From Marinobacter sp. (GTDB lineage Bacteria; Pseudomonadota; Gammaproteobacteria; Pseudomonadales; Oleiphilaceae), in the NCBI GenBank assembly GCA_014762755.1, contig JABURI010000147.1:1-42720 (forward strand): a stretch of DNA of 42,720 nucleotides, given 5' to 3'. Of the stretch, positions 32,739 to 41,075 are shown piece by piece. The translations under genes were made by a program, and so were the position numbers. The notes beneath the pieces were generated by a model. That model made no database searches, was not told the DNA's origin, and worked only from the letters and a program-made list of their open reading frames with translations. Every line of letters starts with the position of its first letter. Positions within the stretch are counted from its first letter, which is position 1.

Positions 32739-33344
32739 ATGAGTAAAGATTACCCGGTACCTGCAGGATACCTCGAACGGGAAACCGAAGTTAAGAAGAG
32801 CCGGTTCATAGCCCGTGTGGCGCCGGTCAGCTCCCGCGAGGAAGTTCATCAGTGGCTGGAACAGGCCCACAAGGACCACCCGGATGCCCGGCATATCTGC
32901 TGGGCGTATCAGATTGGCCGGCCAGGATCGGCGGCGGAAGCGGCCATGAATGATGATGGTGAACCCTCCGGAACCGCCGGCAAGCCGATCCTCAATGTCA
33001 TCCAGCACAAGGATATGGGGGATGTGCTGGTGATGGTGATTCGCTATTTCGGCGGTATCAAGCTCGGTGCCGGCGGCCTGGTGCGGGCCTATGCCGGGGC
33101 AGCGGAGAGCGTGTTGTCCGCGGTGGACCGGGTGGTCCAGCAACCGGTGACGCCGGCCCGGGTCACCATGTCGTTTGCCGATGAGCAGCCACTGCGGCAC
33201 TGGTGCGAAGTGCATGGCGCCAGTGTCGATAACATCGATTACGGGACCTCTGTTCTGGCCGAGCTGTCGGTGCCCATGGACAAGCTTGAGGAGTTCACCC
33301 AGTTCTGTAACGCCCAGAAGCTGGATTACGTTCTGGAAACCTGA
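32739..33344 (+). CDS. yigZ: YigZ/IMPACT family protein
   Basis: This 201-residue protein has an N-terminal IMPACT/UPF0029 domain with the core EVKKSRFIARVAPVSSREE, AMNDDGEPSGTAGKPIL (about 87-103) and VIRYFGGIKLGAGGLVRAY (about 117-135). It has the YigZ C-terminal domain. Homologues interact with translation-related targets in eukaryotes; the bacterial role is unclear. The ATG at 32739 (MSKDYPVPAGY) was chosen over an upstream GTG, which would cover the divergent small gene. Its SD AGG is 10 nt upstream. Confidence 0.93.
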   Translation: MSKDYPVPAGYLERETEVKKSRFIARVAPVSSREEVHQWLEQAHKDHPDARHICWAYQIGRPGSAAEAAMNDDGEPSGTAGKPILNVIQHKDMGDVLVMVIRYFGGIKLGAGGLVRAYAGAAESVLSAVDRVVQQPVTPARVTMSFADEQPLRHWCEVHGASVDNIDYGTSVLAELSVPMDKLEEFTQFCNAQKLDYVLET

Positions 33345-33427
33345 GGATCGAAACGGCATCGGCACGCGTGTAGCAGGCGTATACTGAATTAAATCTTACT
33401 GCGGGCCAGCCGTGTGAGGAGTCAATC

Positions 33428-33958
33428 ATGATACGTTTTCTGACCATAGCTTTCGCCGCGCTGTTGATGGCCGGTTGTGCTGCCAATGTGGTGACTGACT
33501 ACGACGATGCAGTGGTGTTTGGCAATTATTCCACCTGGGCCTTTGCGCCGAGTGCGGGTAATTCTTCTTTTGTATCCCTGGATGGCAACCGGGTGCGCCA
33601 GGCGGTTGACCGTGAGCTGAACCGAAAGGCCATGCGCCAGGTCGGCGAAGCCGAGGCCGATTTGCTGGTCAACTGGCAGATTGTCGAGGAGGAGCGGCTG
33701 GAGCAGAGCGGCGTCGGCCTGGGGTTCGGTTTTGGCACCGGTCATTTCGGCTGGGCACTGGCCGCGCCGCCACCCGTCCGTGAAATCCAGGAGGGTAAGC
33801 TGGTCATCGAGTTGGTGGATAACGATACCGATCAGGTGGTCTGGCGCGCCGCCAGCCGTCGCTATCTCCGGGAGAGCCAGTCACCGGAGACTCGTAGTGA
33901 GCTCATTGATGAGGTGGTGTCCGAGATGTTTTCAAAGTACCCTCCGGGCCTGGAATAA
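33428..33958 (+). CDS. DUF4136 family lipoprotein
   Basis: This 176-residue protein has a lipoprotein signal peptide with lipobox LMAGC (Cys17), so it is anchored to the inner or outer membrane. The mature part shows the DUF4136 pattern: an FGNYSTWAFAP start, RVRQAVDRELNRKAMRQVGEAEADLLVNW in the middle and a LVIELVDNDTDQVVWRAAS strand. The hydrophobic glycine-rich GLGFGFGTGHFGW insert is odd but common in the family. A good SD (GTGAGGAG) lies upstream. It is followed by yciH 24 bp downstream. Function is unknown. Confidence 0.88.
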   Translation: MIRFLTIAFAALLMAGCAANVVTDYDDAVVFGNYSTWAFAPSAGNSSFVSLDGNRVRQAVDRELNRKAMRQVGEAEADLLVNWQIVEEERLEQSGVGLGFGFGTGHFGWALAAPPPVREIQEGKLVIELVDNDTDQVVWRAASRRYLRESQSPETRSELIDEVVSEMFSKYPPGLE

Positions 33959-33982
33959 ACGGACGAAGTTTTCGGAGGCACC

Positions 33983-34336
33983 ATGAAAAATCGGTCTGGC
34001 GGTCTGGTCTATTCGACCGAGCAGGGCAAAATGTGCCCTGGATGCCGGAATCCGGTCGATCAGTGTACCTGTGGCAAGCCCGAAAGGCCTGCCGGGGATG
34101 GTATCGTCCGGGTCAGTCGTGAAACCAAGGGACGCAAAGGCAAGGGCGTGACCCTGATCACCGGTATCCCCCTCGATGACAAGGAACTGAAATCGTTTGC
34201 CAAAGTGCTCAAAGCCAAATGCGGCACTGGCGGCACCATCAAGGATGGCGTGGTAGAGATTCAGGGTGACCACCGGGACCTTCTGGTGCCTCTGCTTCAA
34301 CAGAAGGGCTGGACCGTCAAAAAAGCCGGTGGCTGA
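33983..34336 (+). CDS. yciH: SUI1-domain translation factor homologue YciH
   Basis: This 117-residue protein matches bacterial YciH, a homologue of eukaryotic eIF1. A four-cysteine N-terminal segment (Cys18, Cys21, Cys28, Cys30) precedes the SUI1 domain. Core motifs are RKGKGVTLITGIPL (about 51-64) and KCGTGGTIKDGVVEIQGDHRD (about 79-99). YciH can influence initiation fidelity in vitro. A good SD (GGAGG) is upstream. It may be in one transcript with the DUF4136 lipoprotein, since 24 bp separate them. It ends upstream of a hairpin at 34417. Confidence 0.94.
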   Translation: MKNRSGGLVYSTEQGKMCPGCRNPVDQCTCGKPERPAGDGIVRVSRETKGRKGKGVTLITGIPLDDKELKSFAKVLKAKCGTGGTIKDGVVEIQGDHRDLLVPLLQQKGWTVKKAGG

Positions 34337-34416
34337 TCGTCTGATACGCAATTCGTTTTCGCTCACGTTACAATTAAGCGTGAAACAGCATTTCCCCGAA
34401 TTCTGAGCAATCAACG

Positions 34417-34453
34417 AAATCCCTCACTCCGGCACCCCGGGGCTGAGGGATTT
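34417..34453 (+). terminator. Hairpin between yciH and dadA, probable terminator
   Basis: AAATCCCTCA (34417-34426) and TGAGGGATTT (34444-34453) form a perfect 10-bp stem with a GC-rich loop (CCGG..CCGG can pair further inside). It follows yciH by 81 bp and ends 18 bp before the dadA ATG. The T-run after the stem is short (TTTCTG), so it could be a terminator or a 5' leader structure of dadA. Confidence 0.6.
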
Positions 34454-34471
34454 CTGTGACCGGAGGCAAGC

Positions 34472-35725
34472 ATGCATATACTGGTTCTGGGTGCGGGTGT
34501 GGTAGGCACAACCACCGCCTGGTTTCTGCAAAAACAGGGGCATCAGGTCACGGTGGTGGATCGGCAGAGCGCTGCCGGCCTGGAAACCAGTTACGCCAAC
34601 GGCGGCCAGATTTCGGTCTCTCATGCCGAGCCCTGGGCTAACCCGTCGGCGCCGCTCAAGGTCCTGAAATGGCTTTTCCAGTCGGATGCGCCCTTGCTGT
34701 TCCGGCCCCGCCTGGATCCGGCCCAGTGGCGCTGGGCGCTTGCCTTCCTGGCCGAGTGTACGTCCGCCAAAGCGGCCCATAACATCCGCCAGATGGTCAA
34801 TCTGGGTACCTACAGCCGTAGCCAGCTCCAGGCCTTGCGGGCGGAGCTGGGCCTGGACTACGACCAGCTCGAAAAAGGCATCCTTCACTTCTATACCAAC
34901 CCTGAAGAGTTCGATGGCGCCATGGAGCCCACCCGCATCATGCAGGATCTGGGCTGTGATCGTCAGATCATCGATGCCAACCGGGCGGTGGAACTGGAGC
35001 CGGCCCTGGCACCGATCAAGGGCCGTATTGCCGGCGCTACCTACACCTCCGAGGACGAGTCCGGAGACGCGCGAAAATTCACCCAGGCGCTGGCAAAACG
35101 TTGCCAGGACGCTGGCGTGGAGTTCCGGTACGGTACCGACATCTTGGGCTTCGACCAGGCCGGCGACCGGATTCTGGGTGTCCAGACCCTGAGGGAAGGT
35201 CACCATGAAACCCTGCGCGCCGACAGCTATGTCTTGTGCCTGGGAAGCTACAGCGCCATCCTGGCGCAGCAATTGGGTATCACGCTGAATATCTATCCGG
35301 CCAAGGGCTATTCCATCACGGTGCCGGTCAAGAACGAGGAGGCAGCGTTCAAGGTCAGCCTGACCGATGACGAATACAAGCTGGTCTATTCCCGCCTCGG
35401 CGACCGGCTCCGGGTGGCCGGCACGGCCGAGCTGAGTGGCTACAGTCGAAAACTGAATCTGACCCGCTGCCGCGCCATCGTGCGCCGCACCGCCGAAGTG
35501 ATGCCGGAGGCCGGCGACTGGGACCGCGCCGAGTTCTGGACCGGCCTGCGCCCGGCCACGCCCTCCAACGTGCCCTACATAGGCAAGAGTCACCTCGCCA
35601 ACCTTTACCTCAATACCGGCCACGGCACCCTCGGCTGGACCCACTCCTGCGGCTCAGCCGCGGCTCTGGCGGATATCGTTGGTGGTAAAAAGCCAGAGGT
35701 GGATTTCTCTTTCGCGGGTATGTGA
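34472..35725 (+). CDS. dadA: D-amino acid dehydrogenase small subunit
   Basis: This 417-residue FAD enzyme oxidises D-alanine and other D-amino acids, feeding electrons to the quinone pool. The N-terminal nucleotide-binding loop is VLGAGVVGTTTAWFL (5-19, with GAGVVG at 7-12). Other family markers are SYANGGQISVSHAEPWANPSAP and YIGKSHLANLYLNTGHGTLGWT near the C-terminus. The ATG at 34472 sits after CGGAGG. The dadX racemase is not adjacent. The gene ends before a REP-like hairpin that it shares with the convergent acyl-CoA ligase gene. Confidence 0.95.
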   Translation: MHILVLGAGVVGTTTAWFLQKQGHQVTVVDRQSAAGLETSYANGGQISVSHAEPWANPSAPLKVLKWLFQSDAPLLFRPRLDPAQWRWALAFLAECTSAKAAHNIRQMVNLGTYSRSQLQALRAELGLDYDQLEKGILHFYTNPEEFDGAMEPTRIMQDLGCDRQIIDANRAVELEPALAPIKGRIAGATYTSEDESGDARKFTQALAKRCQDAGVEFRYGTDILGFDQAGDRILGVQTLREGHHETLRADSYVLCLGSYSAILAQQLGITLNIYPAKGYSITVPVKNEEAAFKVSLTDDEYKLVYSRLGDRLRVAGTAELSGYSRKLNLTRCRAIVRRTAEVMPEAGDWDRAEFWTGLRPATPSNVPYIGKSHLANLYLNTGHGTLGWTHSCGSAAALADIVGGKKPEVDFSFAGM

Positions 35726-35742
35726 ATCGCGGGCATGAAAAA

Positions 35743-35772
35743 GGGGTCTGATGAAAGCCTTCATCTGACCCC
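35743..35772. repeat. 30-nt REP-like palindrome, copy 3
   Basis: It opens GGGGTCTGATGAAAGCC and closes with CATCTGACCCC. It is the exact reverse complement of copy 1 (21403-21432). It stands alone between convergent dadA and the acyl-CoA ligase gene and may serve as a terminator in both directions. Confidence 0.85.
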
Positions 35773-35795
35773 AAGGTTCACGTTTATCCCTACAG

Positions 35796-37439
35796 TTACT
35801 TCAACTGATCCCGAATCAACTTCTTATTGATCTTGCCAACGCTGGTCTTGGGAATATCATCCACAAAGTCCATCTGCTCGGGAATGGCCCACTTGTTGAT
35901 GTCGCCGCTGTCGACGAACTGCTGCAGGTGCTTCTGGATGTCTTCCTGGTTGGCGCTTTCGCCCGGTTTCAGGGTGACCAGGGCGTAGGGCCGTTCGCCC
36001 CATTTCTCGTCGGGAATTCCGACTACCGCGGCGCCGGCCACTGCCGGGTGCTGGCTGATCAGGTTTTCCAGGTCCAGGGAGGACAACCACTCGCCACCGG
36101 TCTTGATCACATCCTTGATGCGGTCCTTGATGGTCAGGGTGTTGTCTGGCTCCATGCTGGCGACGTCTCCGGTGTGCAGCCAGCCGCCTTGCCAGAGTTC
36201 CTCGCCTTTCTCGGGCTCCTTGAAGTAACTCTGGGTCAGCCACGGCGCACGGGTAACCACTTCGCCCTTCGCGTCGCCGTCGTGGGGGACGGGCTTGCCA
36301 TCAGGATCGACGATCTCGATCTCCACCATGGGCACGGCAATGCCGGTTTTGACCCGTTTCCCGGTCTGCTGTTCCAGTGGCAGCTCCAGGTCTTCCGGCT
36401 TGAGATGGGTGGCGCTGAGCAGCGGGCAGGTTTCGGACATGCCGTAACCGGTGTACATGCGGATGCCGAGCTTGGCGCCAGCGTCGCACAGACCCTTGGT
36501 CAGGGCGCTGCCGCCGATCAGCACGTGCCAGTTGCTCAGATCCGCGGTCTTGATGGATTCGGTGCCCATCATCATCTGCATGATGGTGGGAACACAGTGG
36601 GAGAAGGTGACCTTGTGCTCCTTGAGCAGGTCCACCAGCAGTTCCGGCTCGTAGCGGCCCGGATAGACCTGTTTGATGCCCATCATGGTGGCCGCGTAGG
36701 GCACCCCCCAGGCGTGGACATGGAACATGGGGGTGACCGGCATGTACACGGAGCTGGAGCGCAGCAGCGGCATCTCGTCATAGGCCGCCAGGGAGCCGGT
36801 CATGGCCAGGGTGTGCAGGACCAGCTGGCGGTGGCTGAAATACACACCCTTGGGGTTGCCGGTGGTGCCGGTGGTGTAGAAGGTGGTAGCCACACTGTTC
36901 TCATCGAAATCCGGGAAATCGAACTCGGTTCCTGCCTTGCTCAGCAGGGCCTCGTATTCCCCGGCGGTGTCCAGGCTGGTGTCGGCGGCGGAGTCCGAGT
37001 CGGTCAGCTGGATGTAGGTCTTGACCGTCTCGATTTCATTCTTGACGCCCTCGAGAATGGGCAGGAAGTCGTCGTGGACCAGCACCACGTCGTCTTCGGC
37101 GTGGTTCATGGTGTACACGATCTGTTCCGGGGAGAGGCGCACGTTGATGGTGTGCAGTACGGCGCCAATCATCGGGATGGCAAAGAAGCACTCCAGGTAG
37201 CGGGGCGTATCCCAGTCCATGACCGCGACCGTATCGCCCGGCTTCACGCCAGCATCGGTCAGGGCATTGGCCAGCCGGTGAATGCGTTCCACCAGTGTGG
37301 TGTAGGTGTACTTGCTGCGGTTGGCGTAATGGATTTCCTGGTCCGGGTTATAACGGGGCCCCGAGAGCAGGAGCTGTTTGATAAGCAGGGGGTACTGATA
37401 GGCGTTCTTGGCCGGAGACAGGATTCGGGTCTGTGCCAT
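35796..37439 (-). CDS. AMP-binding fatty acid-CoA ligase (AlkK-like)
   Basis: This 547-residue ANL enzyme should form acyl-CoA from a medium- or long-chain fatty acid. The P-loop is FYTTGTTGNPKG (187-198). YTGYGMSETCP is the A5 motif, WLHTGDVASM the aspartate motif and SVGKINKK (Lys536) the catalytic lysine. Similarity in order and wording is to AlkK of alkane degraders, which is typical of oil-degrading bacteria, but the window has no alkane genes. It is a single gene. Its SD is weak: AGAGGAAC before the ATG at 37439. Confidence 0.92.
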   Translation of the reverse strand: MAQTRILSPAKNAYQYPLLIKQLLLSGPRYNPDQEIHYANRSKYTYTTLVERIHRLANALTDAGVKPGDTVAVMDWDTPRYLECFFAIPMIGAVLHTINVRLSPEQIVYTMNHAEDDVVLVHDDFLPILEGVKNEIETVKTYIQLTDSDSAADTSLDTAGEYEALLSKAGTEFDFPDFDENSVATTFYTTGTTGNPKGVYFSHRQLVLHTLAMTGSLAAYDEMPLLRSSSVYMPVTPMFHVHAWGVPYAATMMGIKQVYPGRYEPELLVDLLKEHKVTFSHCVPTIMQMMMGTESIKTADLSNWHVLIGGSALTKGLCDAGAKLGIRMYTGYGMSETCPLLSATHLKPEDLELPLEQQTGKRVKTGIAVPMVEIEIVDPDGKPVPHDGDAKGEVVTRAPWLTQSYFKEPEKGEELWQGGWLHTGDVASMEPDNTLTIKDRIKDVIKTGGEWLSSLDLENLISQHPAVAGAAVVGIPDEKWGERPYALVTLKPGESANQEDIQKHLQQFVDSGDINKWAIPEQMDFVDDIPKTSVGKINKKLIRDQLK

Positions 37440-37592
37440 CTTGTGTTCCTCTTTCTCTGCTTGTGCTTGTTATTACGATGAGAAAGATAAATCTGACACA
37501 GTTTGGGAAAAACGGGAACCGCCGAAAGGGAAAAAATTGCAGAACGTACGTGTCACTTTGGGTTCAACGGGTACGCTCTGCGAATCTCGATG

Positions 37593-37874
37593 TTACTGAT
37601 AGGTGCAAAGATAGGCGGTATCGATATCGGCTTTCGCTTTGAAGCTGGCCTGGCCGGCCACGTCAAAGCTCTCGCCGGCGCCGTAGGTCATCCACTCGTC
37701 CATGCCCGGCAGCAGTACCGTCAAGGCGCCGCTGATGACCGTCATGGTTTCCTTCTTGGTGGTACCGAACTCGTACTCACCCGGGCTGATCACGCCAACT
37801 GTGGCCGGCAGGGTAGCCGTCTGGAAGGCAATGGATTTGGCTTTGCCGTCGAAATACTCGTTCACTTTAAGCAT
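37593..37874 (-). CDS. ppnP: Pyrimidine/purine nucleoside phosphorylase
   Basis: This 93-residue cupin-fold protein matches PpnP (YaiE), which phosphorolyses a broad range of nucleosides. It has VNEYFDGKAKSIAFQ (4-18), the central GVISPGEYEFGTTKKETMTVISG and FDVAGQASFKAKADIDTAYLC, which covers the conserved cupin strand. Length equals the usual 93-94 residues. The SD is AGGAGG 7 nt before the ATG. It is upstream of the acyl-CoA ligase gene in the same direction, separated by 153 bp that hold that gene's promoter. Confidence 0.94.
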   Translation of the reverse strand: MLKVNEYFDGKAKSIAFQTATLPATVGVISPGEYEFGTTKKETMTVISGALTVLLPGMDEWMTYGAGESFDVAGQASFKAKADIDTAYLCTYQ

Positions 37875-37969
37875 ACGCTGGCCTCCTGAAATGGATTGGG
37901 GCGACTACTATACGGCAAAACGTTACAAGTCCAATGACATTTTTGAGACTGTGGAGAGGGCCTGAAGGT

Positions 37970-37999
37970 GGGGTCAGAAGAAGGCTTTCTTCAGACCCC
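37970..37999. repeat. 30-nt REP-like palindrome, copy 4
   Basis: It opens GGGGTCAGAAGAAGG and closes TTCAGACCCC. It is the exact reverse complement of copy 2 (21444-21473). It forms an opposed pair with copy 5, 39 bp further on, between ppnP and the Mrp operon end. Confidence 0.85.
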
Positions 38000-38038
38000 G
38001 GTTCGCGTCGAACTTCCCCAGGGGTGGTCACCTGCTCA

Positions 38039-38068
38039 GGGGGCTGATGAAAACCTTCATCTGACCCC
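38039..38068. repeat. 30-nt REP-like palindrome, copy 5 (diverged)
   Basis: Compared with copy 3 it differs at two of thirty positions (T to G at base 5, G to A at base 15). It opens GGGGGCTGATGAAAACC and closes CATCTGACCCC. It is 25 bp from the mrpG stop and could end the Mrp transcript. Confidence 0.8.
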
Positions 38069-38093
38069 ATGTTCAACTAATCCCCCGGCCCAA

Positions 38094-38426
38094 TCACTGT
38101 TCCCAGGGCTTCCCCTCGGTGCCATCCATGGTCCTCACTCCGATATGCATCGCCGCCTTGGCCAGGATGTTGGCACTCACCGGCGCTGTCATGAACAGGA
38201 ACACGGTGATCAGCACTTCGGAGATGCCGATACCTTCCCCCCGTGCGCTGAAATAGATCACCGAGCTGAGCATGATGGCGCCCACGCCCAGGGTGGTAGC
38301 CTTGGTGGGGCCGTGCAGCCGCGTGAAGAAATCCGGCAGGCGCGCGAGGCCGATGGCGCCGATCAGGGTGAAGGCGCCCCCGAGCAGCAGCAGGAAAGCA
38401 ATGGCGTATTCGGCAAACGGGCTCAT
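38094..38426 (-). CDS. mrpG: Mrp/Pha cation:proton antiporter subunit G
   Basis: This 110-residue small membrane protein has three hydrophobic helices. Landmarks are LLLGGAFTLIGAIGLARLPDFFTRLHGPTKATTLG, typical of MrpG/PhaG. It is the last gene of the operon. The SD AGGAGAG lies 6 nt before the ATG. It is part of a multi-subunit Na+(K+)/H+ antiporter in the inner membrane. Confidence 0.94.
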   Translation of the reverse strand: MSPFAEYAIAFLLLLGGAFTLIGAIGLARLPDFFTRLHGPTKATTLGVGAIMLSSVIYFSARGEGIGISEVLITVFLFMTAPVSANILAKAAMHIGVRTMDGTEGKPWEQ

Positions 38427-38435
38427 GTGGCTCTC

Positions 38436-38705
38436 CTATTCGATCACGCTGCCGCGCTTGAGGTACTTGGCCATGGCGACCGTCCCGACAAAACCCATAA
38501 CCGCGATCAGCAGGGCGGATTCAAGGTACATCCGGGTGCCCAGGGTGATACCCAGCAGGATGATCAGTGCGATGGCATTGATGTAGAGGGTATCCAGGGC
38601 CAGTACCCGGTCGGGTGCATCCGGCCCCTTGATCAGACGGTACACGTTCAACAGGGCGGCCAGGGTGACCATGGCGATGGTGATGTAGAGGGCGATGGTG
38701 ATCAT
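38436..38705 (-). CDS. mrpF: Mrp/Pha cation:proton antiporter subunit F
   Basis: This 89-residue membrane protein has three helices. The middle contains the MrpF stretch RLIKGPDAPDRVLALDTLYINAIALI, including the conserved Asp near the membrane face. It overlaps mrpE by 4 bp (ATGA), so translation is coupled. It acts as a structural subunit of the hetero-oligomeric antiporter. Confidence 0.94.
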   Translation of the reverse strand: MITIALYITIAMVTLAALLNVYRLIKGPDAPDRVLALDTLYINAIALIILLGITLGTRMYLESALLIAVMGFVGTVAMAKYLKRGSVIE

Positions 38706-39190
38706 TTGAACATCTCCAGCAGAGGCTGTTCATAGCGTTTTCGGATGGTGTCGATCACTTCCTGTTCATTCTCGGTGTCCAGGGCGTGAATCAGCAACAG
38801 GCGCTGGTCGTCACTGACATCGGCGCTGACCGTGCCGGGCGTCAGGGAAATGGTGCTGGCGAGAATGGAGATGGCGAGCGGATGTTCCAGTTCCAGCGGG
38901 TAGCAGACAAACGCCGGGCGCGGCTTGCGGGGGCTGATGATCAGTGCCGCCACCTGGAAGCTGGCAATGACAATGTCCTTGAGCACGCGAGCCAGGTATT
39001 TCGGCATCAGCCAGAACCGCATGAATGACGGACGCTCGGGCCAGAATCCCTGGGTCATCTGAGGAATGGCCCAGGCCAGAATCAGACCAAGCACCAGGCT
39101 GCCTCCGCTGATGCCGTCACTCAGGAATTGCCAGGTGACAAACAGGATCAGGCTGAGCCAGGGCTGGGGAAAACTCAGTCGGTCAAGCAT
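38702..39190 (-). CDS. mrpE: Mrp/Pha cation:proton antiporter subunit E
   Basis: This 162-residue protein has two or three N-terminal helices and a soluble tail. The segment LVLGLILAWAIP and the TPGTVSADVSDDQRLLLIHAL region (beta-type, after helix 3) match MrpE. The ATG overlaps the last base of the mrpD stop. It is needed for assembly in studied systems. Confidence 0.92.
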   Translation of the reverse strand: MLDRLSFPQPWLSLILFVTWQFLSDGISGGSLVLGLILAWAIPQMTQGFWPERPSFMRFWLMPKYLARVLKDIVIASFQVAALIISPRKPRPAFVCYPLELEHPLAISILASTISLTPGTVSADVSDDQRLLLIHALDTENEQEVIDTIRKRYEQPLLEMFK

Positions 39191-40707
39191 CAGTTTTCCT
39201 CCCCGACCATTGGCGTCTGCAGGATTTCCAGGTAGGCCGCGCGGTTCTGCAGCTGGGCTGCGGTCGCGTCGGTGTATTCGTTGATCGGACCCGCGAAAGC
39301 AACGATAACCAGGCTCAGGCCAACCAGGGCGCCGGTGGCGGCCCGCAGGTTACCGCCGAGCGGTTTGGGTTCCTCGATATGGCCGTCAACGGTTCGCCAG
39401 AAGACAATGCTGCCAGCACGACTGTACGCGATCACCGTGAAGAAGCTGCCGATCAACAGCACAGACCATAGCCAGGCCATTTCGGGGCCGGAGGTCACCG
39501 AGTTGAGGATCAGGACCTTGGCAAAGAAGCCACTCAGGGGTGGCAGGCCCGCCGCGGCCACCGCGCCGACGAGAAACAGCACACTGATCAGTGTGCGGTG
39601 ACGCATGCGCGGCGCGGTAACAATCTTGTCCAGGGCACTGCCGCGTTGACTGGCTACCAGCTCCGCCACCAGGAAGAGCCCGGCGACGGTCCAGGTCGTG
39701 CTGAGCAGGTAGAACAGTGCGGCGGAGATGCCCTCCTCGGAGCCGAGGGCAATGGGTGCCAGAAGGGTGCCGACGGAGATAATGACCTGCCAGGCCACCA
39801 GGGTCTTGAGGCTCTGGGCACCGAGAGCGCCCACGACCCCCATAACCAGGGTGATCAGTGCCAGCGGGAACAGCCAGTCCATGCCTAGGTTGGCCAGGGC
39901 GCCGGCATCGTCACCGAATATCAGCAGGTAAACCCGAAGGATCGCGTAGATGCCGACCTTGGTCATGACTGCGAACAGGGCGGCGACCGGTGCGGTGGCG
40001 CGGGCATAGGCTTTGGGCAGCCAGAAGCACAGGGGCAGCAGGGCGGCTTTGAGGGCAAATACCACCAGCAGCATCATGCCACCGGCCTTGACCAGTTCCA
40101 GCTCCTCACCCGAGAGCAGCAGCACCCGGATGGCAAGGTCCGCCATGTTGAGAGTGCCGGTCACGCTGTAGATCATGCCGACACTGATCAGGAATACCGC
40201 CGAACCGACCAGGTTGAGCACGACGTAATGCAGGCCCGGAACCGTCCGGGCGGTGCCGCCGCCATGCATCAGCAGGCCGTAGGAGGCAATCAGCAGTACC
40301 TCGAAGGCCACGAACAGGTTGAACAGATCACCAGTCATGAAGGCGATGTTCAGCCCCATCAACTGGAACAGGAACAGGCCGTGGAACTGGCGGTTGCCTT
40401 CATCCGCTCCGCCAATCGAGAACAGATGGGCGAACAACGCCAGAATGGCTGTCATCACCAGCATCAGGGCCGCCAGCCGGTCCAGGACCAGGACTATGCC
40501 GAACGGCGGCTGCCAGTTGCCGAACGCGTACAGTCGGTAAGTGCCGTCATTAGCCATCAGCAGCAGTACAATCGTGGAAACCAGCAGAAGTACCGTAGTG
40601 GCAACCGCCAGGGTGCGGCGCAGGCTGATCGGGGCGTAGCCCATGAATGCCTGCAGGACACCTCCGAGCAGGGGAATCAGGATCGGAGCGATGAGCCAGT
40701 GGTTCAT
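39190..40707 (-). CDS. mrpD: Mrp/Pha cation:proton antiporter subunit D
   Basis: This 505-residue polytopic protein is homologous to complex I proton-pumping subunits (NuoL/M/N type), with about 14 helices. Landmarks are FVAFEVLLIASYGLLMHGG and KAALLPLCFWLPKAYARATAPVAALFAVMTKVG, which include the family's key charged residues (Glu and Lys in membrane helices). It overlaps mrpC by 4 bp. Confidence 0.95.
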   Translation of the reverse strand: MNHWLIAPILIPLLGGVLQAFMGYAPISLRRTLAVATTVLLLVSTIVLLLMANDGTYRLYAFGNWQPPFGIVLVLDRLAALMLVMTAILALFAHLFSIGGADEGNRQFHGLFLFQLMGLNIAFMTGDLFNLFVAFEVLLIASYGLLMHGGGTARTVPGLHYVVLNLVGSAVFLISVGMIYSVTGTLNMADLAIRVLLLSGEELELVKAGGMMLLVVFALKAALLPLCFWLPKAYARATAPVAALFAVMTKVGIYAILRVYLLIFGDDAGALANLGMDWLFPLALITLVMGVVGALGAQSLKTLVAWQVIISVGTLLAPIALGSEEGISAALFYLLSTTWTVAGLFLVAELVASQRGSALDKIVTAPRMRHRTLISVLFLVGAVAAAGLPPLSGFFAKVLILNSVTSGPEMAWLWSVLLIGSFFTVIAYSRAGSIVFWRTVDGHIEEPKPLGGNLRAATGALVGLSLVIVAFAGPINEYTDATAAQLQNRAAYLEILQTPMVGEEN

Positions 40708-41075
40708 TGACTGCTTTCCTCTTCGGTCTTCTTCTCCGGTTTCTCCGGTCGTTCTCCCTGGCGGCCGTCCACATGGTCATCCTCGTTGTCCGCGAGGTTT
40801 CTCAGGGACAGGACAACCACAAAAGCGGTCATGGCAAAACCGATGACAATGGCTGTCAGCACCAGTGCCTGGGGCAGGGGGTCGGAGTAGTTCTCCGTGC
40901 TGCCGAGAATGGGCTGGCCTCCAGTCGCCAGCCGCCCACTGGAGAACAGGAACAGGTTGACCCCATAGGATATGAGCGTCAGCCCGACGACCACAGGGAA
41001 GGTGCGGGCCCGCAGCAACAGGTATACGCCCGAGGAGGTCAGGGCGCCGATGACAAGCGCGAAGACAAGCTCCAT
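40704..41075 (-). CDS. mrpC: Mrp/Pha cation:proton antiporter subunit C
   Basis: This 123-residue protein with three helices is related to NuoK. GVYLLLRARTFPVVVGLTLISYGVNLFLFSSG is characteristic, and DPLPQALVLTAIVIGFAMTAF forms the third helix. The C-terminal tail is acidic and Lys-rich (about 90-123, RPEKPEKKTEEESS). It shares its first base with the mrpA stop region (ATG/TAA overlap). Confidence 0.95.
   Translation of the reverse strand: MELVFALVIGALTSSGVYLLLRARTFPVVVGLTLISYGVNLFLFSSGRLATGGQPILGSTENYSDPLPQALVLTAIVIGFAMTAFVVVLSLRNLADNEDDHVDGRQGERPEKPEKKTEEESSQ

Noticed and set aside
35928..37481. 517-codon open frame antisense to the acyl-CoA ligase
   Set aside because: It is an uninterrupted antisense frame produced by high-GC third positions; its translation is low-complexity (Gly, Val, Gln, His rich) and resembles no family, while the opposite strand carries all ANL motifs.
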